From Rhodococcus sp. B50 (GTDB lineage Bacteria; Actinomycetota; Actinomycetes; Mycobacteriales; Mycobacteriaceae): a stretch of DNA of 64,000 nt. Below are positions 18,504-27,055 of this stretch, in pieces. Position numbers and translations under genes: made by a program. The DNA lies in the NCBI RefSeq assembly GCF_013602415.1, contig NZ_WPAG02000002.1, forward strand, positions 1,302,001 through 1,366,000, read 5' to 3'. Every line of letters begins with the position of its first letter. The first letter of the stretch is position 1. Under the pieces are notes generated by a model. The model made no database searches and had not been told where the DNA came from. It was given only the letters and a program-made list of their open reading frames with translations.

Positions 18504-20051
18504 ATGACTTACCGTCTCGCCGACGAACCCCGTCGGCACGCACTCGAGCGTCCCGATGTCCTGGCTCTGACCGGTCGTGGAATGTCGTTGACCTACCGTG
18601 AACTCGACCGCCGCACCAACCGTCTGGCCAATGTCCTCCGTGAGCGGGGCATCGGCCCGCAGTCTCGCGTCGCTGTGCTGGACAAGAGTTCTCCGCAGGT
18701 GATCGAGGTGCTGTTCGCGGCCGCCAAGATCGGCGCCGTCACCGTTCCCGCCAACTGGCGGTTGGCCGCACCCGAACTCGCCGAGGTTCTCAGCGATGCC
18801 GGCGCCGAAATTCTCTTTTTCCATAGTGCTTTCGAAGACACAGTGTCATACCTTCGGGCGCACGCCCCCGCCCTGAGCCATACTATCCGCATCGACGGAG
18901 ACGGCGATGATGACTACGAAACCCTCCTGGCTGCCGCGGACGCTACCGATCCCGGATGGACCGGCGACGCCGACGACATCGTGCTCCAGCTCTACACCTC
19001 CGGCACCACCGCCAGACCGAAAGGCGTGCTCAGCTCCAACCGAAATCTCGGCGCCTGCACCCAGTCGGGCGGCCCGTGGGGATTCGATTCCTCCTCGGTG
19101 AGTCTGTGCGCCATGCCGCTCTTCCACATCGGCGGACTCGGCTGGGTGCTTGTCGGCATCGCCAACGGTGCCCACAACATCATCGTCACGGAATTCACCC
19201 CACAGTCCCTACTCGACGAACTCGAACATCACCGCATCACCAACACTTTCCTGGTGCCTTCGGTGATCGGCATGCTCGTCGAGGTCCCTGGCGCCGCCGA
19301 ACGGAACTTCACCGCGCTGCGCTCGATCGCCTACGGCTCTTCTCCGATCACCCCGGCGCTGCTCAAACGCGCCCTGGCCACCTTCGATCGGCCACTGTTC
19401 CAGGTATACGGACTGACCGAAACCCACGGCGCCATCACTCAACTCGACGCGACCGACCACACCACCGAGGGCGACCGGACCCACCTATTGCGTTCGGTCG
19501 GCAAGCCCTATCCCTGGGTGGAACTGAAGATCGTCCAGCCCCACTCGACCGATCCTGCAGAAACTGGCGAGGTCGGCGAAATCTGCGTGCGGTCCCCCCA
19601 AAACACCGTCGGCTACTTCCACCGGCCGGAGGAGACATCGAACGCCATCGACGCGGAAGGCTGGTTCCATACCGGCGACGTCGGAAGATTCGACCAGGAC
19701 GGATACCTCTACATCACCGACCGGATCAAGGACTTGATCATCAGCGGCGGCGAGAACGTCTATCCGATCGAGGTCGAATCGGTCATTGCCGAGTACCCCG
19801 GCGTCTCCCAGGTCGCCGTAATAGGTGTCCCCGACCCGATGTGGGGCGAGGCAGTCAAGGCAGTGGTTGTAACCACACCCGGACAGTCGATCGATGCCCG
19901 TGAACTATCGGCCTTCGCCCGCGAGCGCCTGGCCGGCTACAAGTGCCCCAAGACGATTGACGTCGTGCAATCCCTACCGCTGGGGGCGACCGGCAAGATC
20001 CTCAAGCGGGAACTGCGGGAGCAGTACGCGCAGCAACTGTCGACGCCGTAG
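18504..20051 (+). CDS. AMP-forming acyl-CoA ligase
   Basis: A 515-residue member of the acyl-adenylate family, of usual length. The ATP-binding loop LYTSGTTARPKG, the aromatic-motif region QVYGLTETHG, GWFHTGDVGRFDQDGYLYITD and the hinge DRIKDLIISGGENVYPIEVE are present. The C-terminal catalytic lysine lies in PLGATGKILKREL. It activates a carboxylic acid with ATP and CoA; the substrate is not evident, though fatty or aromatic acids are likely given the beta-oxidation-type neighbours. The ATG follows GAGAGGA. A convergent TetR gene begins just beyond its end. Confidence 0.92.
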   Translation: MTYRLADEPRRHALERPDVLALTGRGMSLTYRELDRRTNRLANVLRERGIGPQSRVAVLDKSSPQVIEVLFAAAKIGAVTVPANWRLAAPELAEVLSDAGAEILFFHSAFEDTVSYLRAHAPALSHTIRIDGDGDDDYETLLAAADATDPGWTGDADDIVLQLYTSGTTARPKGVLSSNRNLGACTQSGGPWGFDSSSVSLCAMPLFHIGGLGWVLVGIANGAHNIIVTEFTPQSLLDELEHHRITNTFLVPSVIGMLVEVPGAAERNFTALRSIAYGSSPITPALLKRALATFDRPLFQVYGLTETHGAITQLDATDHTTEGDRTHLLRSVGKPYPWVELKIVQPHSTDPAETGEVGEICVRSPQNTVGYFHRPEETSNAIDAEGWFHTGDVGRFDQDGYLYITDRIKDLIISGGENVYPIEVESVIAEYPGVSQVAVIGVPDPMWGEAVKAVVVTTPGQSIDARELSAFARERLAGYKCPKTIDVVQSLPLGATGKILKRELREQYAQQLSTP

Positions 20052-20078
20052 CCACCCGCACCGCCGAGCCGCAAAAGG

Positions 20079-20756
20079 TCAGGCACGTGCTGAATGTGCC
20101 TTCCGCGGCTTAGCGGCTGCGGAGACAAACCCGACGGTCGTCAAGGCAATCTCCACATACTTGCGCGCCACGAGCTCAGGGGTCAGCTTTCCCTCGGCGT
20201 GATACCAGCGCGGGATCGACTGACACATCGCCAACACCGCACGGGTCGACTCCGCAGGATCCGATGTGTAGAATAGACCCCGCCGGTTGCCGTCCTCGAT
20301 GATCTCGAGAACAAGGTCTTCGATCCCCTTCCGGACAACCCGGTAGCGCAATCGAATGTCCGGGCTGAGATACCTGACCTCACCCTCGAGAGCCGCCAGC
20401 CGCGCGCGGGTGGTCATACGCAGGACGATCGCCTCGATGACGTTGGACAACCGTTGCACCGGGTCATCCCCGCCGTCCGCGCTGGCCGAATGAGCACGAG
20501 CCAACACGTCGCTAGTGGAGTATTCGAGGAGAGCCAGCAGAATGCCCTCCTTGTTTCCATGGTGGTAATACAAGGACGGGATTGTCACCCCCACCCGTTG
20601 GGCGATATCTCGCACCGAGGTTCCGTGAAACCCGTTCTCGTAGAACGCGTCGAGTGCATGCGTCAAAATCGGCGACAGTTCCGGCGGGTCCATGCGCCGC
20701 CACCCGAGATTGCCGACGACGGGCGACCCTGTCGCATTCTTCGCAGAACGAGCCAT
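20079..20756 (-). CDS. TetR/AcrR-family regulator
   Basis: A 225-residue TetR-type repressor. The helix-turn-helix lies at about residues 25-75 (ALDAFYENGFHGTSVRDIAQ, then VTIPSLYYHHGNKEGIL), followed by a helical ligand-binding domain. The ATG at 20756 is preferred to a GTG two codons upstream because of ribosome-site spacing (TTAGGGG). A short palindrome TATCGATA lies at about 20772-20779 just upstream and could be its own operator. TetR proteins of this type next to acyl-CoA ligases often sense acyl-CoA, so control of the convergent ligase gene is possible. Confidence 0.85.
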   Translation of the reverse strand: MARSAKNATGSPVVGNLGWRRMDPPELSPILTHALDAFYENGFHGTSVRDIAQRVGVTIPSLYYHHGNKEGILLALLEYSTSDVLARAHSASADGGDDPVQRLSNVIEAIVLRMTTRARLAALEGEVRYLSPDIRLRYRVVRKGIEDLVLEIIEDGNRRGLFYTSDPAESTRAVLAMCQSIPRWYHAEGKLTPELVARKYVEIALTTVGFVSAAAKPRKAHSARA

Positions 20757-20762
20757 CAGCAC

Positions 20763-21026
20763 GCCCCTAACTATCGATAACTACAACGGTCGGATCTCAG
20801 TCTAGGACCTCCGGTACACGCAAATCCATCGTGACCGCGTTCGACGTCCCGTTGAGCTTGACATTCAATCTGCATGACTGGCTCCTGCGCTTCGGTTCTG
20901 GAGTGCTTTCCCACGTGGTGGTTCGGTGCGGGGCGGGCATTCTTCGACTGCCGGGGACAATCGTTGCGAGGTGAGCGTTCTCCCACGGACGGCGTAGATC
21001 CTCAGGCAGAGCCGAGCGAGCTGAGG
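20763..21026 (-). other. Intergenic stretch with a possible N-terminal gene fragment
   Basis: Nothing intact is present between the TetR gene and the IS element. A minus-strand TTG near 20868 opens a 23-residue frame, MNVKLNGTSNAVTMDLRVPE plus VLD. It resembles the first strands of the 2Fe-2S beta-grasp domain of xanthine/CO-dehydrogenase small subunits (typically a VNG turn then VD.RP..LL). It stops before any cysteine. The resemblance is short and may be chance. Confidence 0.25.
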
Positions 21027-21045
21027 CTAGGGCGTGTTTCAAAAG
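21027..21045 (+). repeat. Left terminal inverted repeat of the IS5-type element
   Basis: CTAGGGCGTGTTTCAAAAG matches the inverted copy at 21805-21823 at 17 of 19 positions. The first four bases (CTAG) may be duplicated target rather than element. Confidence 0.75.
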
Positions 21046-21696
21046 GTCTCTGCCTCATAGCCACTGACGATCGCGGCGATCTGGACGGTGGCCAGATACC
21101 GCACCGCGAGTTTGTCGTAGCGGGTCGCCACCGCCCGGAACTGCTCGAGTTGGTTGATGCCGAATTCGACCGCGTGCCGCTGTCCCCGTGCTGACCGGCG
21201 GTCAACAGCAACGCGAGCGGGCGCCGATGCTGCTCGCACGCCAGATGCAACTTCGTCGTCCACCCACCCCGCGAGCGACCCATTGCGTGGGCGCGATCAC
21301 GACGCCACCAGGTGGTTCGACTTGCTCGTGCCCGTGGTGACCGGCGCCGGCCGCGTGCTGATGCGCCCGCATGATCGTCGAGTCGACGCTGACGTGCCAG
21401 GCGATCCCGCCGACGGCGTCGGCCATCGTCTGCAACCGGGTCAGCACCTGTGCCCAGGTTCCGTCACCCTGCCAGCGACGGAACAACCCGTACACCGTTT
21501 GCCAGGGGCCGTAGCGGTCCGGCACATCCCGCCCCGGGGCGCCGACGCGGATGCGCCAGCGGATACCGTCGATGAGCTGACGTTTCGGCCACTTCGGTGG
21601 ACGGCCGGTCTTCTTGACGCCGGGCAGCAGCGGAGCCAGACGCGCCCACTACGCGTCGGTGAGGTCCGCTCGCCCCGCTACCGCTACGCTGGGCAC
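21039..21696 (-). pseudogene. IS5-family transposase, disrupted
   Basis: From a GTG at 21696 the frame reads DLTDA, a TAG, then WARLAPLLPGVKKTGRPPK, IDGIRWRIRVGAPGRDVP, YGPWQTVYGLFRRWQGDG and VSVDSTIMRAHQHAAG, the first catalytic Asp region. After a frame change, GRSRGGWTTKLHLACE and LTAGQHGDS follow. The chain then jumps to HAVEFGINQLEQFRAVATRY and the end LAVRYLATVQIAAI. The central stretch with the second catalytic Asp is deleted, so the gene cannot make an active enzyme. The order and content identify an IS5-group (IS112/IS1031-like) transposase. Confidence 0.82.
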
Positions 21697-21804
21697 GAGG
21701 TCTCCGAGATATCCAGGTTTGCTTGGTCGCTAAACCCAGATACCGGAGGCCTCACTCATTCGACGACTGCGACACTCCTTCTGACGGAACGCGGTTCAAA
21801 ATCA

Positions 21805-21823
21805 CTCTTGAAACATGCCCTAG
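21805..21823 (-). repeat. Right terminal inverted repeat of the IS5-type element
   Basis: Read on the minus strand this end gives CTAGGGCATGTTTCAAGAG, which differs from the left end at two of 19 positions. Confidence 0.75.
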
Positions 21824-21911
21824 ATGCGCGACAAGCACAAGCCACGTCCACCGCCGACGATGCACACGACCAGCGCGCTCATCTAATTGTGGGAGCCAGA
21901 CAGTGCCGCAA

Positions 21912-22092
21912 TCAATCCGACGGGAAGCCTGCGCCGCCCACCGGTTGCTGGGCGAGGATGTCCCGCATCGGGTCGACGAGCGCGGTCATCGGTTGATTCC
22001 CGGCGAACCATCGCACCGGTGCGGCATCGTCTCGGTGGGTACGAACGCAGAGCTGACGAACAGCAGGAAGATCGGCGCCTGAATTGGCTGTC
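21912..22092 (-). pseudogene. ABC-2 type (DrrB-like) permease, C-terminal remnant
   Basis: The minus strand encodes QAPIFLLFVSSAFVPTETMP in one frame and, after a one-base shift, RWFAGNQPMTALVDPMRDIL plus AQQPVG. This is the typical C-terminal region of DrrB-like drug-efflux permeases (SSAFVP...P..W......NP.T...D..R). It sits directly downstream of a TetR gene, the common arrangement for regulated efflux pumps, so the remnant is probably the end of a pump operon whose ATPase and main permease part were deleted, perhaps together with the IS insertion. Confidence 0.68.
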
Positions 22093-22167
22093 CTGTAGGG
22101 ACCGGGCGACCGATGAGCAGCCTCCCGACCGACGCCGATGTCGACACCGATCGCACACCTGCCTCAT

Positions 22168-22773
22168 CTATTGTTCATCGATCCACTTCTGCAGATTCCG
22201 CCCCAGCGATACCAGCGACGTGTCGAGCACGGACAGCAGATCGCCGCCGAACGCGGGAACCTCCACACTGTCGCGCAGAGCAGCAAGCACAGCGCCCTGC
22301 ACCGCACCCCCGATACTGGCCGGCACCACCGCCGTCGGACGAACACCGATACGGGACGCAACGAACCTCGCCACGACCTCGGCCCACGCCAACCACCGTT
22401 GCGCACCCTCGGCCTGCAACTCCGGCGAGGTATCCAGGATCCGAAACTGGGCCCTCCACAGACCCTCGTCGTCGAGTCGGGGCACCACCGAATCGAACAC
22501 CCCGGCCCGGATCGCCTCCATCACCGGCACATCATCATCGACCGTGTCCAACGCGGATTGCAGATCGCGGGTGCCCTCCTCGAAAGGAGACCACACCAGC
22601 GCCGCCTTGTTGGGGAAGTACCGGAAGAAGGTGGTCCTGCTGATCCCCGCGGCCGCAACGATATCCATGATCGACGTCTCGGTATAGCCCCGTTCGAGGA
22701 ACAACTCGAACGCAGCCGCCTCGACCTGTGCGCGAGAAGACACCTGCGGACGTCCGCGCCTGCCGACGACCAT
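22168..22773 (-). CDS. TetR/AcrR-family regulator
   Basis: A 201-residue TetR-type regulator. The DNA-binding part is at residues 8-58 (AAAFELFLERGYTETSIMDI, then AGISRTTFFRYFPNKAALV). The all-helical C-terminal domain ends in SLGRNLQKWIDEQ. The ATG at 22773 follows a GGGGGA site; the longer open frame upstream crosses a hairpin and is not coding. A remnant of a DrrB-like efflux permease follows at once, so it may have lost its natural target and be a relic or act elsewhere. Confidence 0.85.
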   Translation of the reverse strand: MVVGRRGRPQVSSRAQVEAAAFELFLERGYTETSIMDIVAAAGISRTTFFRYFPNKAALVWSPFEEGTRDLQSALDTVDDDVPVMEAIRAGVFDSVVPRLDDEGLWRAQFRILDTSPELQAEGAQRWLAWAEVVARFVASRIGVRPTAVVPASIGGAVQGAVLAALRDSVEVPAFGGDLLSVLDTSLVSLGRNLQKWIDEQ

Positions 22774-22935
22774 CCTGTTCCCCCTTTTTTCTACCCAACT
22801 CTTGATTTTAGGTACCGAGTACCGTAAACATAGACGAGAAGCGCCGCGACCGACAATGCGACCTCCCATCCGATGCCACGACCCGTCATCCCCCCTGTAG
22901 GCGGATCGTGGATCCCGGGTCGACGACTCGACCCC

Positions 22936-22985
22936 GCCCGGATGCCCTGCCTCCTCCATCCCCCCTGCAGGCAGGGCATCCGGGC
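22936..22985. repeat. 17-bp perfect inverted repeat (large hairpin)
   Basis: GCCCGGATGCCCTGCCT at 22936-22952 is the exact reverse complement of AGGCAGGGCATCCGGGC at 22969-22985, with a 16-base loop containing CATCCCCCCTGCA. A partial copy of the loop sequence, CATCCCCCCTGTAGG, also occurs about 70 bases upstream at 22887. It lies between the divergent TetR gene and the OB-fold protein gene, in the probable 5-prime region of the latter. It has no T-run, so it is not a classical terminator; it may be regulatory or the trace of a small mobile element. Confidence 0.7.
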
Positions 22986-23045
22986 CTCCCACCCCGGCAG
23001 GCGCAGGGTGTCAGCTGTCCTACCCGCTCGATCGAAAGCCCCGCC

Positions 23046-23477
23046 ATGGTCCACCGACACCGATCGCCGCTACCGCGTACCGGCGGCCACCTTCCCGCAC
23101 TGCCTCCGTCCCGTGGTCACGCCCACAAGCCGACCATCCGGTTCGGAAAGCTCGTCATCTGGAAATGCCGAGGCTGCGCCACGGTGCTGGCACCGTCGAC
23201 GACCACCTGCCACGGGTGCGGCTCCGACATTCTCGAGCCGATCGATTCGGCCGGCGCGGGGGTGATCGTCTCGTGCCGGGTCGTCGACGGCGCCCCCGAC
23301 CCCCTGCGGGGTACACCCTGTCCGTCGGTCCTGGCCATCATCGAACTCGACGAGGGCCCCTGGGTCTATTCCTGGATCGACGGTGAGATTCCGTTCCGGC
23401 CCGATTGCCCGGTGCGGGTGTCGTACCGATCCACGCAGCCAGGCCAGCGTTTCCCGAGCTTCGAACTACGCGACTGA
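23046..23477 (+). CDS. Zn-ribbon OB-fold protein (DUF35 type)
   Basis: A 143-residue protein of the DUF35/OB-fold family. A rubredoxin-like zinc ribbon is at about residues 38-60 (CRGCATVLAP, then CHGCGSDI) and an OB-fold follows (VVDGAPDPLRG, then LIELDEGP-like strands and GQRFPSFEL). Such proteins normally pair with a thiolase-like partner and help channel acyl-CoA, but no thiolase gene is present in this window, so this copy is an orphan here. The ATG at 23046 gives the usual family length; the ribosome site is weak. Confidence 0.72.
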   Translation: MVHRHRSPLPRTGGHLPALPPSRGHAHKPTIRFGKLVIWKCRGCATVLAPSTTTCHGCGSDILEPIDSAGAGVIVSCRVVDGAPDPLRGTPCPSVLAIIELDEGPWVYSWIDGEIPFRPDCPVRVSYRSTQPGQRFPSFELRD

Positions 23478-23891
23478 CGACACAGTCCGCTCCCGCTCGA
23501 TCGGAAGAACAGCGCCGGTATACCAGCACCCGAGACCGACGCCGACAGGTCCTCCGCGTCCCCATCGACACCGTGAACGCTACGCAGGCGGCATGGCGGA
23601 ACGAGAACCGAAAAGCTCGAGTAAGCAGGAGAACCCCGGAATTCGTTGAATCTGGACGGACCGGATCCGGCCGTCCCCTTTCACCCGTGTTCGTTGTTAC
23701 CGAGCAGAACGCCCCTGCCCGGTAATTCCGCGTCAGCTCGCAACACTGCACAGCCGCCCAGTTTCGCTCCGCGTCCAAAGACGCGGCACTTTGCAGCGGT
23801 CGATCCGACCGCCGATGAGCACAGCAGAAACGGACTGCAATAATCCGAAAGGCACTGCCGCAGAAGACCTCGGACAATCAGTCTGCAGCTT
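23478..23891. other. Gap without recognisable gene
   Basis: No frame here has convincing codon bias or family resemblance. A near-palindrome around GGACGGACCGGATCCGGCCG (23654-23676), followed by CCCTTTC, could act as a weak terminator for the OB-fold gene. Confidence 0.4.
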
Positions 23892-24122
23892 TCATTTCGA
23901 CACGGCGACGCCGCACGTGAGCGACAGCAAGATCTTCAGGTTGGCGGCCACGAAGCCGGCACCGCTCACCCGGGACGCCTCGAGATAGGTGTCGCCGAGC
24001 GCAAACATCGACGATAACTGCATGCGGGTCGCGAACGGCAACATGAGCGTCACGTATACCAAGATGATCACCGCCACACGGAGTGGCATCGAGACGAGCA
24101 CGTCGACGACGACCCGCAGCAT
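23892..24122 (-). pseudogene. ABC transporter permease, C-terminal remnant with EAA loop
   Basis: The minus strand encodes VVVDVLVSMPLRVAVIILVY followed by TLMLPFATRMQLSSMFALGD and EASRVSGAGFVAANLKILL. This is a transmembrane helix plus the EAA loop (EA...GA.......I.L) through which binding-protein-dependent permeases contact their ATPase. The domain is cut on both sides: only about 75 residues remain, and the frame ends soon after the loop. No ATPase or binding-protein gene is nearby. Confidence 0.65.
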
Positions 24123-24390
24123 CGGATATCTCGTGCCGTCACGAAGCATCGACGAGCAGCACGGCAACAACTCGCCACGGCTGTCGCGGCGAACATGGCA
24201 GCTACGGGGGTGTCCCCCCCGACTCCATGCGCGCCCTCGGGCCGAATCCAAGGTGCATGCATCATCGTCTTTCACCAATCGGACGACGTCACATACGTCC
24301 GCTCACCGAGTCCCAAGGTGAATCATTGTTCACCCCGTGGTAGACCAAGAAGACAAAGACTCGACTCGATACTCGTTGATGAGGAACTCT

Positions 24391-25287
24391 ATGAATCCCG
24401 TAGTCACACAATGCGAATTTCGCGGCAACGGCCTGACCCTGGCCGCCGACCGATGGGACCCCCCGACCGACGCGCCCCGCGGAGCGGGCGACATGAGCAA
24501 GGGCGTGGTGCTGTTACTCCACGGCGGCGGGCAGACCCGCCACTCCTGGCGCCACACCGGAGCCCGCCTCGCCGCCGACGGCTGGACCACCCTCGCCCTC
24601 GACGCACGCGGCCACGGCGACAGCCACTGGGCCCCCGACGGCAACTACGGCATCGACGCCCTCGTCGCCGACCTGACCTGCGTCATCGACGCCCTCGGTG
24701 AGAAACCGGTCCTCGTCGGCGCTTCCATGGGCGGAATGACCTCGCTGATCGGGCAGGGCGAAAATCCCGACCTCGCACGCGCGGTGGTGCTGGTCGATAT
24801 CGCCCCCAAGGTCGAAACCGCCGGCACCGCGCAGATCGGTGCATTCATGCGCAGCGGCCTCGACGGATTCGTCAGTCTCGACGACGCGGCCGCCGCGATC
24901 GCCGCCTACACCCCCAATCGGGTCCGCACCCCCAACCCCGACGGGCTGCGCAAGAATCTTCGCCTGCGGGAGGGTCGCTGGTACTGGCATTGGGATCCGG
25001 CGTTCCTGCGCGCCGGCGACGAACCCACCCGCCAAACCGACGCGATCGTGCAATACCAGCGTGCCCGGGCCGCCGCGGCCGCGATCACCGTGCCGACGAT
25101 GCTCGTGCGTGGTGCGCAATCGAATGTGGTCAGCGCAGATGGTGTCAAGGAACTTCTCGAACTGATCCCGCACGCCAGCGTCATCGATGTCGCCGGGGCC
25201 GGCCACATGGTCGCCGGCGACGACAACGACGTGTTCAGCGGCGGGTTGAAGAACTTCCTCGACGACCACGTCGCCACACGAGACTGA
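24391..25287 (+). CDS. Alpha/beta hydrolase
   Basis: A 298-residue alpha/beta-hydrolase. The oxyanion region HGGGQTRHSW is near residue 47, the nucleophile elbow GASMGG (Ser) near residue 112, and the catalytic His lies in VAGAGHMVAGDD near residue 274. Family resemblance is to peroxidase-like and epoxide-hydrolase-like enzymes, and the substrate is unknown. The ATG at 24391 is chosen for its AGGAA site; two further in-frame starts upstream lack one. No operon partner is evident, since a 491-base gap follows. Confidence 0.85.
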   Translation: MNPVVTQCEFRGNGLTLAADRWDPPTDAPRGAGDMSKGVVLLLHGGGQTRHSWRHTGARLAADGWTTLALDARGHGDSHWAPDGNYGIDALVADLTCVIDALGEKPVLVGASMGGMTSLIGQGENPDLARAVVLVDIAPKVETAGTAQIGAFMRSGLDGFVSLDDAAAAIAAYTPNRVRTPNPDGLRKNLRLREGRWYWHWDPAFLRAGDEPTRQTDAIVQYQRARAAAAAITVPTMLVRGAQSNVVSADGVKELLELIPHASVIDVAGAGHMVAGDDNDVFSGGLKNFLDDHVATRD

Positions 25288-25778
25288 GCAAACCTTTCGA
25301 GATCCACCGAACGTACCGATGTTGCTCGGTGCGGAGGGGCTTCCACTCGGACCATCGTCACACCGATGCGCGCACCCTCCCTCAACGCCCATCGCGGTAG
25401 CGCGCCGACGTCCCCACCGGTTCGACGTGCTTGGGACTGATGTAGGAACAGGTGACGTTGATGATGGAAGGGCCTTCGTCGTCGATCACGTGAGTCAAGA
25501 AGCTCGTTATCGCTGCCGAAATGCAGAACGACCAGTTCCAGGAGTCGGCCTTTCGGATCAGATCGAGTCGGAATTCTCGCGCGGGATGGTCGTCACCGAG
25601 GGCGGCTGCACGAGAATCGACATCGGGGCAGGAGCCCAGCCCAGCGGAGACACTGCTTCACACCGACCACCGGTGCACTCCCGGTGCCGGAGGTCGAACA
25701 CGTCTACGGAGCGGAACCCTGGGTCGGCGGAGAATGAAACCGGACGCAGGTGGCGCGGCGAAGAATCAGGTACACGCA
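25288..25778. other. Gap without recognisable gene
   Basis: The stretch between the hydrolase and the YihY gene has several open frames, but none resembles a known family. A short tail VPEVEHVYGAEPWVGGE ending at about 25737 (+ strand) has good codon bias and could be the end of a lost gene. Confidence 0.3.
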
Positions 25779-26846
25779 ATGAGCCAGCCGAACGGAATAA
25801 GCCGCGCAGAGACCGTGGTGCGCCGCATCGACCGTTTCCAGCAACGGCACGCCGTGCTCGGACTGCCGTTCGCCGTCGTCCAGAAGTTCGGCAACGACCA
25901 GGCCGGCGGCAAAGCCACCATCATCGCCTTCTACGGACTGTTCGCGGTGTTCCCTCTGCTGCTGTTGTTCTCGACGATCCTCGGGTTCGTCCTCGGCAGC
26001 CATCCCGACCTCGAGCAACAAATGATCAACTCCGCGCTTGCCGACTTTCCAATCCTCGGCACCCAACTGCGCAGCTCCACCCATCCGCTGCGTGGCAACG
26101 GCGTCGCCCTCGTCCTCGGGATACTCGGTGCCTTGTACGGGGCGCAGGGCATCGGGCAGGCCGCACAAAACGCCATGAACACCGTGTGGAACGTACCGTT
26201 CAAGGACTGGCCCGGATTCGTCGGCCGCCGGGTCCGCGGATTGACGATCCTGGTGCTGCTCGGCGTCGGGATCCTGGTCTCGACCACCCTGATCGGATTC
26301 GCCTCCCGCTTCGGTCCCCTCTCGGGCGCCTGGGCCACGGCCGCCGGCGCGGTGGTCAACTTCGCGGTCTTCCTGGTCAGTTTCACCGTCCTGACGTCGA
26401 AAACGGTGCGGGTACGCGATGTCGCTGTGGGCGCGGTCATCGCCACCGTGTTCTGGGAGATCCTGCAACGCATCGGTGACTGGTTCGTCCGCTACACCCT
26501 TGCCCACACCACCGATGTGTACGGCTTCTTCGCGATCGTCCTGGGCTTGTTGTCGTGGCTGTATCTCGGTGCCCGCCTCACCCTGCTCGCCGCCGAGATC
26601 AACGTCGTCCTGCGTTACCGCCTCTGGCCCCGTTCGTTGACCCAGCCCCCGTTCACCCCACAGGACAAGACCGCCATGACAATGCTGGCGAAGATGGAAG
26701 AACGCCGCCCCGAGGAAACCGTCGAGGTCGCCTTCAGCGCGGAGGCCGACCGCCAACCGCTCGACGCCCCTGTCCCACGCCCACGGCCGGACCCGGCCGA
26801 ACGCACCGACCCGAACTCCCCGTCAGTGTCTGACGACACCGACTGA
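25779..26846 (+). CDS. YihY/BrkB-family inner membrane protein
   Basis: A 355-residue membrane protein of the YihY/virulence factor BrkB family. Six hydrophobic segments can be counted between about residues 45 and 290, including FYGLFAVFPLLLLFSTILGF and YGFFAIVLGLLSWLYLGA. The family block LYGAQGIGQAAQNAMNTVWN is clear. A charged, proline-rich cytoplasmic tail of about 60 residues closes the protein. The function of the family is not firmly known despite the old RNase BN label. The ATG at 25779 is the first Met before the conserved region. Confidence 0.88.
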   Translation: MSQPNGISRAETVVRRIDRFQQRHAVLGLPFAVVQKFGNDQAGGKATIIAFYGLFAVFPLLLLFSTILGFVLGSHPDLEQQMINSALADFPILGTQLRSSTHPLRGNGVALVLGILGALYGAQGIGQAAQNAMNTVWNVPFKDWPGFVGRRVRGLTILVLLGVGILVSTTLIGFASRFGPLSGAWATAAGAVVNFAVFLVSFTVLTSKTVRVRDVAVGAVIATVFWEILQRIGDWFVRYTLAHTTDVYGFFAIVLGLLSWLYLGARLTLLAAEINVVLRYRLWPRSLTQPPFTPQDKTAMTMLAKMEERRPEETVEVAFSAEADRQPLDAPVPRPRPDPAERTDPNSPSVSDDTD

Positions 26847-27055
26847 AGACGCGACGCTCCCTACGCGTCCTCACCGCTCCGCCCCCGCACCACCGCTGGA
26901 CCCTCAGCCGATCCCACACCCAGCCACACGCGCCACGAACAAGGAACTTCCCGTGAACGGCCGCCCGTGCCGGCAGGCCCCCACTCGGACTCGGGGACCG
27001 TCACCACCTCGACAGGGCGTCCGAGCACACACCAGCTGTGAGCCGACGGACGCCC

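Larger units (their letters stand above)
21027..21823 (-). mobile_element. Decayed IS5-family insertion sequence with both ends
   Basis: The element is bounded by near-perfect inverted repeats: CTAGGGCGTGTTTCAAAAG at 21027-21045 and, read on the minus strand, CTAGGGCATGTTTCAAGAG from 21823 inward. CTAG abuts both outer ends and may be the target duplication, since many IS5-group elements insert at such sites. Inside is a single transposase gene on the minus strand, ruined by a stop, frameshifts and a deletion. At about 797 bp it is somewhat shorter than intact relatives, in line with the internal deletion. It separates the acyl-CoA ligase/TetR pair from the next block. Confidence 0.8.

Noticed and set aside
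21027..21823. Intact IS element
   Set aside because: Both ends are good, but the transposase has an internal stop, frame changes and a missing central part.
23338..23877. 179-codon minus-strand frame over the gap after the OB-fold gene
   Set aside because: Half of it mirrors the OB-fold gene, and the rest is Arg/Ser/Cys-rich without codon bias.
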